Source: Planctomycetota bacterium (GTDB lineage Bacteria > Planctomycetota > Planctomycetia > Pirellulales > UBA1268). Taken from it: a stretch of DNA of 11,467 nt. Both the position numbers and the translations under genes were made by a program. The notes under the pieces are model-generated. The model was not told the origin of the DNA. It did not search any database and saw only the letters and a list, made by a program, of their open reading frames with translations. This document shows positions 1 to 5,524 of this stretch, piece after piece (position 1 is the first letter of the stretch; each line of letters begins with the position of its first letter). The stretch lies in the NCBI GenBank assembly GCA_003669255.1, contig QWPO01000129.1, positions 1 to 11,467 on the forward strand, given 5' to 3'.

Positions 1-2
1 AG

Positions 3-263
3 GTTCTGCTCGTTGAAGAACGGGCCCTCCTGTGCGTTGAGGTCATGCGCACACTTGCCGTGGAGTGGGATTCCGATGTCAGGAGTCCCGATCTTCTCCG
101 ACGGCGTATCCGCGACGGTGAGGCCGACTACGGCCCGTTCGTGGACAGGTTTCAGCCGGTGCCGGGCACGTCCTGTGTGGAGCCGATGACGATCCGTGTC
201 ATCGGGGCCACCGATGAACCCGCTGACATTCCCCTCGCGGTTGAGAGCGAGGTGGTGGGATGA
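3..263 (+). CDS. C-terminal part of an unrecognised protein (possibly partial at left edge)
   Basis: This reading frame is open from the left edge of the window to a TGA at 261-263, so it may be the tail of a longer gene that starts outside. The first in-frame ATG is at 45, preceded by a weak GAGG-like site with too little spacing (only a few bases), which would give a 72-residue protein. The visible peptide is acidic, with no transmembrane segment and no motif I recognise. Its stop overlaps an upstream candidate ATG (260) of the next gene by ATGA, and it runs in the same direction as the excisionase and integrase genes, so it may belong to the same mobile-element transcript. I cannot assign a function. 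It could also be a chance open frame, because long open frames are common in GC-rich DNA. Confidence 0.4.
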   Translation, partial: VLLVEERALLCVEVMRTLAVEWDSDVRSPDLLRRRIRDGEADYGPFVDRFQPVPGTSCVEPMTIRVIGATDEPADIPLAVESEVVG

Positions 264-288
264 ATTCTCGGGATGGCAAGCGTCCTCG

Positions 289-319
289 CTCGGAGCAGGG
301 TGAGTCTCACTCCTCCGAG
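289..319 (+). promoter_or_regulatory. Stable hairpin overlapping the ribosome-binding site of the excisionase-like gene
   Basis: The 7-base arms CTCGGAG (289-295) and CTCCGAG (313-319) are perfectly complementary. Inside them is a second stem, GTGAG (300-304) against CTCAC (306-310), extended by a G:U and a G:C pair, with a two-base bulge (CA, 296-297). The 3' arm covers the first bases of the GAGGAGAG Shine-Dalgarno stretch (317-324) that serves the ATG at 329. If formed in mRNA it would partly mask that site. A DNA operator for the neighbouring HTH protein is an alternative reading. Confidence 0.5.
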
Positions 320-328
320 GAGAGACCG

Positions 329-616
329 ATGATCGCTAGTGGCAATGACTTCGCCGACCTCGTCGACGCCTTGAGGGACCACACCGCCGCCATCACCAGC
401 CTGGTGGCTACTTTGGCTCCCGAGGTGCCGGACTTGGTTGGTACCGACCATGTAGCCCGCCGGCTAGGCGTATCGAGGCAGTGGGTCGGCACCATGGCCG
501 AGCGAGGAGATATTCCGAGGGATTGCATTGCGCCCAAGGTCTCCGCCGGCGGCCGCATCTGGAAGTTCCATAGGGACCGGATCGATGCGTGGCTGCGTGA
601 ACGGGAAGAGGGGTGA
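329..616 (+). CDS. Excisionase-like winged-helix DNA-binding protein (HTH_17/MerR-like)
   Basis: This is a 95-residue basic protein. Residues 36-60 read as a helix-turn-helix (TDHVARRLGVSRQWVGTMAERG), followed by a short wing and the closing KFHRDRIDAWLRERE segment (79-92), the usual layout of excisionase-family and AlpA-type DNA-binding domains. Such proteins bind attachment-site DNA and bias the integrase toward excision, or act as small transcription regulators. I prefer the ATG at 329 because GAGGAGAG (317-324) lies just upstream; an in-frame ATG at 260 would add 23 hydrophilic residues and overlap the previous stop. The stop is three bases before the integrase ATG, so the two are almost certainly co-transcribed and translationally linked. 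The role as recombination directionality factor is inferred from position and fold, not from a specific motif. Confidence 0.75.
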   Translation: MIASGNDFADLVDALRDHTAAITSLVATLAPEVPDLVGTDHVARRLGVSRQWVGTMAERGDIPRDCIAPKVSAGGRIWKFHRDRIDAWLREREEG

Positions 617-619
617 CCG

Positions 620-2011
620 ATGCCCCGTAAACCGAAGGCGGAGTGCCACGCGATTCATGTCACCCGTGATGGGGCCGTTGTCAGGGTGACCCTGTTTCCA
701 CCGAGAGCCCTCAAGAAGGAAAAGACCTGGTTCGCCTACTGGAAGGGGCAGAAAACTCGCCGTTCGACCGGCAAAAGAACCCTCAAGGAGGCGATCGAGG
801 CGGCGACCGCGATGGTGCATGAGCGACTGACTGCGTGCGATTGGCCCTGTCCGTCAGACGAAGAGTTCGTCGAAGTTCAGCGACGACATTTCAGCAAGAA
901 GCGGGATCAAGGCGGAAAGGGGGCATCCCTCACCAGTGTCCTGCAGGCCGTGGATGCCTTCAAAAGGGTGTCTGGTTTGACGCCGATCTGTCGCGCTACG
1001 CCAGATGACTGCGAGCGTTTTCAGACCGAGGCTCTGAAGTTGCTCCGAAACTGGCGGTCACAGCATCCCAAGAGCAAGCCAGAGACTCGGACGATCAGGG
1101 CTGCCACGGTCAAAAAATGGCTTGTCTCCCTTCACGGGGCATTTGAACGTGTCAACGACAATGCGGGACGCAAATGTGTGCGGGGCGTCGTTCCACCGGA
1201 GCGGCTGTTGACCTCGAATCCCTGGCAGCGATTCACTTGGATAGAACCCCCGAAAAAGAAGATCGAGCAGTTCCAAGGCGATGATCTGATCAAGCTTCTG
1301 CACCACTTCAGAAAGGCTTGGCCCGGCGTCACCGCCGCGGAGTCCATGCTGAAGCTGTATGTTTGGAGCTGGGCGAGGAGGGAGCAGATTTCTGGTCTAC
1401 GGTGGACCGACCTGCGGGTCGTCGAAGACGAGTACCACTTCGATACCGTTGGGAAACGGGGGAAGGAGTGGTGGTTCCGTATCCCCAAGAGCGTCTACGA
1501 GGAACTGCTGACGTTCAAAACCGAAAGCCCATACGTCTTCGCGAAGCTTATGGACCAGATACGTGAGTTTCATGCCAATGAGGGGCGAAACTCAGCAGCC
1601 AAGATGGTCCGGGCGTTCAGTGTCTACAACGCGGGCCGGTGGTTCTACGACCAAGTGAAGAAGTGGGACAGCGAGGCCTATGTCCACATGTTTCGGAAAA
1701 CCTCGCTCCAGTACGCCCGTGCGGGGCAGGATGCCGCCCAGTCGTTGGCAAAGGATGCTCGTGTGACTGAGGGGGTCATGATGACCCACTACGTCAAGGA
1801 GGAGGATCTTCAGTTCCGGGCTGCGAGCAATGCCATGTACCAGCGCCTCTGTCTCTCGATGACGCCGGAAGTCGCCAGAGCCTTTGGCCACGAGCACTCC
1901 GCGACCGCCATTCTCGAGCAGCGGCTCCGGGACGCGATTGGATCCAGGAACTGGTCGCTGGCGAGCGAGGTCGCCAAGAAGCTGGCCAAGCAGGGCCGCC
2001 AAGCGGGCTGA
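620..2011 (+). CDS. Site-specific tyrosine recombinase (phage-type integrase)
   Basis: This 463-residue protein would cut and rejoin DNA at attachment sites. The N-terminal part (about 1-95) is basic and could bind arm sites. Residues 100-210 resemble a SAM-like core-binding domain, and 215-400 the catalytic domain. Visible catalytic residues are the box I arginine in WARREQISGLRW (R253/R254), a beta-hairpin lysine in VGKRGKEWW (K279 or K282), HMFRK (H356 and R359) and the nucleophile in THYV (Y391). The histidine normally found about nine residues before the tyrosine is not apparent. A 70-residue tail follows the tyrosine, ending in a basic helix. The start at 620 has AGAGGGG (606-612) upstream and follows the excisionase-like gene by three bases. 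The gene points at a tRNA-Arg gene 308 bp downstream, the likely integration target. The family is clear; the specific subfamily is not assigned. Confidence 0.93.
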   Translation: MPRKPKAECHAIHVTRDGAVVRVTLFPPRALKKEKTWFAYWKGQKTRRSTGKRTLKEAIEAATAMVHERLTACDWPCPSDEEFVEVQRRHFSKKRDQGGKGASLTSVLQAVDAFKRVSGLTPICRATPDDCERFQTEALKLLRNWRSQHPKSKPETRTIRAATVKKWLVSLHGAFERVNDNAGRKCVRGVVPPERLLTSNPWQRFTWIEPPKKKIEQFQGDDLIKLLHHFRKAWPGVTAAESMLKLYVWSWARREQISGLRWTDLRVVEDEYHFDTVGKRGKEWWFRIPKSVYEELLTFKTESPYVFAKLMDQIREFHANEGRNSAAKMVRAFSVYNAGRWFYDQVKKWDSEAYVHMFRKTSLQYARAGQDAAQSLAKDARVTEGVMMTHYVKEEDLQFRAASNAMYQRLCLSMTPEVARAFGHEHSATAILEQRLRDAIGSRNWSLASEVAKKLAKQGRQAG

Positions 2012-2030
2012 GGCTGGGGTGAGGCTGGCG
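2009..2030. repeat. Tandem 11-bp direct repeat with one mismatch at the integrase stop codon
   Basis: TGAGGCTGGGG (2009-2019) is followed immediately by TGAGGCTGGCG (2020-2030). The first copy begins with the integrase TGA. It may be an integrase or excisionase binding site, or a chance duplication in GC-rich DNA. Confidence 0.5.
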
Positions 2031-2230
2031 GGTCAAGGCTTGAATGACCTGAGCTTGCCAGCCGCTCGCCGCCGGTGCTTCCTCTCGGGAGGGCCGATGC
2101 CCCTGGGGCCCGGGGGGGCCTCCATTCGCCGGGCTGCCAAGCCCTGCCAGGGATCATGAAAATGGCGGCTGGGACCGTGTGCCGAACACCTGGCCAACCC
2201 CACCGCCAGGACCCCTTCGCTCGGTACGGA

Positions 2231-2250
2231 TTTGAGGATTTTTGAGGATT
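2231..2250. repeat. Perfect tandem 10-bp direct repeat
   Basis: TTTGAGGATT occurs twice in direct succession (2231-2240 and 2241-2250). It lies 69 bp from the 3' end of the tRNA, between it and the integrase. Tandem short direct repeats at this position are typical of arm-type sites bound by tyrosine integrases. No binding motif is known to me for this integrase, so the function is inferred. Confidence 0.55.
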
Positions 2251-2289
2251 GATGTCGGAGCGACGAAGCTGCCTCGTGCCTGAAATGAG

Positions 2290-2315
2290 AAAAGCACTGG
2301 AAAACCAGTGCTTTT
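2290..2315 (-). terminator. Intrinsic terminator of tRNA-Arg
   Basis: A perfect 11-bp inverted repeat, AAAAGCACTGG (2290-2300) and CCAGTGCTTTT (2305-2315), has a four-base loop. Read on the minus strand it starts four bases past the tRNA discriminator base and ends in TTTT, as a rho-independent terminator would. Because of its symmetry it also ends in TTTT on the plus strand and could stop transcription leaving the integrase gene. Confidence 0.8.
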
Positions 2316-2318
2316 CAA

Positions 2319-2392
2319 TACGCCCGGCTGGACTCGAACCAGCGACCCTGGGATTAGAAATCCCATGCTCTATCCACCTGAGCTACGGGCGC
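2319..2392 (-). tRNA. tRNA-Arg, anticodon UCU
   Basis: The minus strand folds into a complete cloverleaf of 74 bases: acceptor stem GCGCCCG/CGGGCGT, D-arm GCTC/GAGC, anticodon arm TGGGA-TTTCTAA-TCCCA, a five-base variable loop, T-arm GCTGG-TTCGAGT-CCAGC and discriminator A at 2319. The loop places TCT at positions 34-36, which reads AGA/AGG arginine codons. CCA is not encoded. The first acceptor pair is G:U rather than the usual G:C. The 3' end faces the integrase, so the 3' half of this gene is the natural candidate for the crossover site of the mobile element. The gene itself looks intact. Confidence 0.95.
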
Positions 2393-2508
2393 GAAGGGGC
2401 CCGGCGGATGCTTACCCGTGCCTCCCAGGGGCAGGCATACGAACCATCCATCGACGGCCGTGCGCAGTGTAACCGTGGCGGCGGGCACTGTGCGAGGCGT
2501 GCTGATCC

Positions 2509-3216
2509 TCAGGGCTTCACACCGGCCCACACGCCCTGGTCAATCCGGTTCAGGAGCGGTGTCGGCCGAATGGTCGCGAGGTATTCGTCGGTGGCCCTGC
2601 GGGAGCCCTGGAAATAACCGTAGTCATCGACAATCAGCACCCCGCCTCGCGTCAACTTCGGATAGAGAAGCTCGAACTCAACCCTGGTGGATTCGTAGAA
2701 GTCGGTATCGAGACGGAGCAGCGCCAGTTCTGGCAAACTCGTCACGGGTAGGGTCTGCTCCACAAACCCCTCCACGATGTGGAAGCCGTCGAGGCTGCCT
2801 GTAGCCTCGACGATGTTCTCCTCGGTGCCCGCCCGATGATTCTCCATGGCGGCCGACCAGACAAGTTCTTGGCCCCCGTGGATAGTGTCCCGGGAGCCGA
2901 TCGGCGGGCCCACGAAGGTGTCAAACAGGTGGATCGTGCGGTTCATGCCCCAGCGCGTGAGGCAGAGTCGCATGAAAATCGCGACACCCCCGAGTGCACA
3001 ACCGCACTCGACCAGGTCGCCCGGAATGGCATTGTCGCGGATGTACTTGAGAGACTGGTTCACGTTGTAAAAGCCCGGCACGTGCACCATCGAGAAGGGA
3101 CATGCCAGGGCGAAGAGTTCCTTGAACTCGTCGCCCTGGATTTCCGAGTAGTGCGCCAGTTCGTCGGCGTGGATCTGATCGATCTTGGCGTGAAGTTCAT
3201 TGACCCTGCGAAGCAT
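2509..3216 (-). CDS. TylF/MycF-family SAM-dependent O-methyltransferase
   Basis: This 235-residue soluble protein shows the SAM-binding segment GDLVECGCALGG (66-77) with the family's acidic residue E70, then LFDTF (98-101 region), the metal-binding type segment LLRLDTDFYEST (167-177) and VLIVDDYGYFQGSRRATDEY (193-212) with D197/D198. These match the macrocin O-methyltransferase family (TylF, Pfam PF05711), magnesium-dependent enzymes that methylate sugar hydroxyls of macrolides in actinomycetes. In other bacteria relatives are found in glycan and exopolysaccharide clusters, so a sugar or glycolipid acceptor is more likely here; the true substrate is unknown. Length is near the family norm and the protein looks complete. 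The ATG at 3214-3216 has GAGGG seven bases upstream on the minus strand. The desaturase lies upstream on the same strand but 160 bp away, so co-transcription is uncertain. Confidence 0.9.
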   Translation of the reverse strand: MLRRVNELHAKIDQIHADELAHYSEIQGDEFKELFALACPFSMVHVPGFYNVNQSLKYIRDNAIPGDLVECGCALGGVAIFMRLCLTRWGMNRTIHLFDTFVGPPIGSRDTIHGGQELVWSAAMENHRAGTEENIVEATGSLDGFHIVEGFVEQTLPVTSLPELALLRLDTDFYESTRVEFELLYPKLTRGGVLIVDDYGYFQGSRRATDEYLATIRPTPLLNRIDQGVWAGVKP

Positions 3217-3256
3217 TCGTGAACCCTCGGTGCGCGACGTCGACCTAAAGACGTAC

Positions 3257-3285
3257 TACTTAGGAGGGGTGACTTGGCCAGTCAA
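3257..3285 (-). promoter_or_regulatory. Possible sigma-70-type promoter of the methyltransferase gene
   Basis: On the minus strand, TTGACT (3280-3285) is separated by 17 bases from TAAGTA (3257-3262), about 40 bp upstream of the ATG. The -35 match is good and the -10 match is poor. CCTAA/TTAGG arms (3244-3248 and 3260-3264) flank the start region and could be an operator. The call rests on spacing and position only. Confidence 0.3.
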
Positions 3286-3337
3286 TGGCATTTCGGCGAG
3301 TAACCGCCGGGCAGTGAGCCTGAATCCCGTGGCGTGC

Positions 3338-3362
3338 GCGAGGCGGCTCGCCTTCGGCTCGC
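3338..3362. repeat. Short GCGAGCCG-type repeat/hairpin downstream of the desaturase
   Basis: CGGCTCGC occurs twice (3344-3351 and 3355-3362), three bases apart. GCGAG (3338-3342) can pair with CTCGC (3347-3351) around a four-base loop. It begins 15 bp beyond the desaturase stop, so it may act as a weak terminator without a U-tract or be a dispersed intergenic repeat. Confidence 0.4.
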
Positions 3363-3376
3363 ACCGCGTCTTGAGC

Positions 3377-4210
3377 TCAGGAAGCCAGTTCCTTGCCTGG
3401 AACCCGGCAGTCTCCGGCCGGCAGGAGATTCATCGGGAAGAAGGGCTGGATGTAGAGATGATCCGGGATCCTGTCGGCGATCGTCGCGTGAAAATCCGGC
3501 AGCTTCGACCAGTGGAGTTTCGGCTTCACGTGGTGCGCCGTGTGGTAGCCGAGGTTACCCGTCAGGATGTTGTACGAACGGTGCATGATGTTGTGAGAAG
3601 CCTCATAGGGATTCGGTGTGTCGAGGCCGGCGTGATGGCAGTAGGTGTGCCAGACCGTGATCAGGTATCCGGCCACCATTGGAATCGCAAACACAAACAG
3701 GGCGTTGAGGGGATTCCAGGCGAAGGCGGCGGCAAGGAGCAGCAGCACCACCAGTCCCATGCCGAAAAAGCCCGCCTGATAACGCGGGTATCGCCTGGCC
3801 ACCTGGAACGCCCGCAGGTAGCCGGTGAGGGCGACGACGACGGTGTATTCCAGTTCGCCCATCGTCGAGCCATCGCGTCGCTTCCAGGCCGATTCGTCCT
3901 TCGACTGATCGAGATAGTGGACGTGGTGCCCGAGCACGTGGTGCAGCACCCACGCGTTGGTCGTGATGCCGGTGTGGAATGAATAGGAAAGCTCCAGAAG
4001 TCGATTGAGGACCGGCTGGTGGAACGTGAACAGGTGCTGATGGTGATGGTTCCACGAGCAGATGCAGGCCTTCGGGCCGGTCACGAGCAGCAGCCATGCC
4101 CCCAATAGCCATGGGCTGCTGGCGAAGAAGAAGACGATCAGATCAAGCAGGCTGAGCGACGCGATACAGAGCACCGGAAGAATGTCTTCCCGGTGGCGAA
4201 ATAGTTTCAT
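3377..4210 (-). CDS. Membrane fatty-acid desaturase-family protein
   Basis: This 277-residue membrane protein carries the histidine clusters of di-iron membrane desaturases (PF00487 type): WNHHHQH (53-59), HVLGHH (91-96) and GYHTAHH (221-227), with further histidines in WHTYCHH (187-193) and SHNIMH (205-210). Hydrophobic segments lie at about 11-30, 33-50, 148-164 and 168-188, alternating with the histidine boxes as in the family. Such enzymes use oxygen and an electron donor to introduce double bonds or hydroxyls into acyl chains or similar lipids. The exact substrate and whether it desaturates or hydroxylates cannot be told. It is slightly shorter than typical acyl-lipid desaturases, with no fused cytochrome b5 or ferredoxin domain. 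The ATG at 4208-4210 lacks a clear Shine-Dalgarno site, as do several genes in this window. Its neighbours are the methyltransferase downstream and the exporter operon upstream, all on the same strand. Confidence 0.85.
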   Translation of the reverse strand: MKLFRHREDILPVLCIASLSLLDLIVFFFASSPWLLGAWLLLVTGPKACICSWNHHHQHLFTFHQPVLNRLLELSYSFHTGITTNAWVLHHVLGHHVHYLDQSKDESAWKRRDGSTMGELEYTVVVALTGYLRAFQVARRYPRYQAGFFGMGLVVLLLLAAAFAWNPLNALFVFAIPMVAGYLITVWHTYCHHAGLDTPNPYEASHNIMHRSYNILTGNLGYHTAHHVKPKLHWSKLPDFHATIADRIPDHLYIQPFFPMNLLPAGDCRVPGKELAS

Positions 4211-4331
4211 GGTGGGCGGAGACGTCGGGGGTGGAATAGGGCGGACGAAAGCACGATCCTACCCGCTTTTGCCGCATCCGCCCGGTCGCTGAGAGCCCAG
4301 GCGTCATCAGAATCCCGTAGGCCAGGATTGC

Positions 4332-4357
4332 GGCTCCGGCGAAGGCGTGGCCGGACC
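4332..4357 (-). terminator. Possible hairpin downstream of the exporter operon
   Basis: On the minus strand GGTCCGGC (4350-4357) can pair with GCCGGAGCC (4332-4340), with one bulged G, around a nine-base loop. It lies about 40 bp after the yhhJ-like stop. There is no T-tract, so it may be a weak or factor-dependent terminator, or an incidental GC-rich stem. Confidence 0.3.
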
Positions 4358-4397
4358 GCGACATCGCCACGAAGGGGACGTCGTGGTCGGGGCCGCG

Positions 4398-5522
4398 TCA
4401 CCTGGAGACGGCGATCGAGTCGCGGAAGCCGCTGATGCTGTAGGCGAAGAAGGCCAGGCCGATCCCCGCGACGGCGGCGAACTCCCGCCAGACGGCCTCG
4501 AAGCCAGCGCCCCGAAAGATGATCGCCTGGGCGAACGACACGAAGTGACGCGAGGGCAGTACGAGCGTCAGTCGCTGGAGCCACTCAGGCTGGCTCTCCA
4601 CGGGCGTGCTGCCACCCGAGAGCATCTGAAGCGTGAAGATCACGAGGATGATCAGCAGGGCGAACTGGGCCATCGTGCGGGCCACCGTGCCGAGGAAGAT
4701 ACCGAGCGCGGTCGCGAAGAAGAGATAGACAGCCACACCCGCGATGAACAGCGGAATCGAACCCGCGACCGGTACGTGCAGCATGCCCTTCACCACGACG
4801 AACAGCGACACCGTCGCCGCCACGAGAATCACCAGTCCGTTGGCCCAGACCTTGGCGATCGCGATCTCAAAGGCGGTCAGCGGCATCACCATCAGGTGCT
4901 CGAGGGTGCCGTGCTCCCGCTCGCGAATCAGCGCGGCCCCGGTCAGGATCACCGTCAGCAGCGTGATCTGGTTGATGATGGCGACGATCCCATTGAACCA
5001 GCTTGTGTCGCCGTTGGGGTTGAAGGCCTTGCGGATCACGAGCCGCATCGGGCCCTGGAACTTCGTGTCGGAACGGACAAGGTAGCGGCTCATTTCATCA
5101 TTCAGGATCGACTGAATGTAGGACGCGCCATTGCTTGCCTGATACATCGCCGTGGCGTCGATGTTCACCTGGACTTCCGTGCGGCGGCCCGCCCGCAGAT
5201 CGGCCTCGAATCGCGGCGGGATCACCACCACGAACATGTACCGTCCCTCGTTCATGGCCCGGTCGACTTCTCCCGCGCGGAGTGTGCCCGGAGGCTTGAA
5301 CCGTGGGGGATAGAAGCACGACGCGAAGTGCTGCGACAGCTGCGACTGGTCCTCGTCCACGAACGCGATCGAGGCGTTGTTGACCTCCGACGACGTGCCC
5401 CGGGCCTGCGTGTAGATCGACACCGTGAATGCGTAGGCGACCAACGCGATCAGCACGACGTCGCTCCGCAGGCTGCGGAGCTCCTTGACGCCCAGCCAGA
5501 AGATGGTGGTAAGACTCGGCAT
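4398..5522 (-). CDS. yhhJ: ABC-2 type exporter permease, YhhJ-like
   Basis: This 374-residue integral membrane protein has ABC-2 permease architecture: a cytoplasmic N-terminus with GVKELRSL (11-18), a first membrane helix at about 22-39, a large extracytoplasmic domain (about 40-172), then roughly five helices from about 175 to 362. The coupling motif REREHGTLEHLMVMP (200-214) is conserved and LQMLSGGSTPVES (298-310) is nearly identical to what I recall of E. coli YhhJ, which is also about 375 residues. It would pair with the permease half of the RbbA-like protein to form the transmembrane channel. I chose the ATG at 5520-5522 because AGGAGG sits seven bases upstream; a GTG at 5526-5528 overlaps the rbbA stop as GTGA but is only one base from that Shine-Dalgarno. 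Overlap shows strong translational coupling with rbbA. It is the last gene of the operon. Confidence 0.92.
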   Translation of the reverse strand: MPSLTTIFWLGVKELRSLRSDVVLIALVAYAFTVSIYTQARGTSSEVNNASIAFVDEDQSQLSQHFASCFYPPRFKPPGTLRAGEVDRAMNEGRYMFVVVIPPRFEADLRAGRRTEVQVNIDATAMYQASNGASYIQSILNDEMSRYLVRSDTKFQGPMRLVIRKAFNPNGDTSWFNGIVAIINQITLLTVILTGAALIREREHGTLEHLMVMPLTAFEIAIAKVWANGLVILVAATVSLFVVVKGMLHVPVAGSIPLFIAGVAVYLFFATALGIFLGTVARTMAQFALLIILVIFTLQMLSGGSTPVESQPEWLQRLTLVLPSRHFVSFAQAIIFRGAGFEAVWREFAAVAGIGLAFFAYSISGFRDSIAVSR

Positions 5523-5524
5523 GC

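Larger units (their letters stand above)
2012..2318. other. Gene-free spacer between integrase and tRNA-Arg (candidate attachment-site region)
   Basis: No convincing gene lies here; open frames crossing it run into the tRNA and have no family resemblance. It contains two tandem direct repeats (2009-2030 and 2231-2250), a very G-rich stretch around 2098-2122, a small CCCT/AGGG hairpin near 2143-2153 and the tRNA terminator (2290-2315). In tRNA-integrated islands this interval holds the attachment site and the integrase arm-binding sites. That role is inferred from position only. Confidence 0.4.

Noticed and set aside
2249..2617. 122-codon plus-strand frame across the tRNA
   Set aside because: It reads through the tRNA gene and its terminator and into the methyltransferase antisense strand, so it is not a credible protein.
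3200..3982. 260-codon plus-strand frame opposite the desaturase
   Set aside because: It is antisense to a gene with intact histidine boxes and has no recognisable domain.
4256..4261. TAGGAT on the minus strand as a -10 box for the desaturase
   Set aside because: It matches TATAAT at four of six positions, but no -35-like hexamer lies at a suitable distance, so I did not list it as a promoter.
4143..4370. 75-codon minus-strand frame between the exporter operon and the desaturase
   Set aside because: It has a hydrophobic start but overlaps the first 68 bases of the desaturase, lacks a convincing Shine-Dalgarno and resembles no family. The desaturase reading is far stronger.
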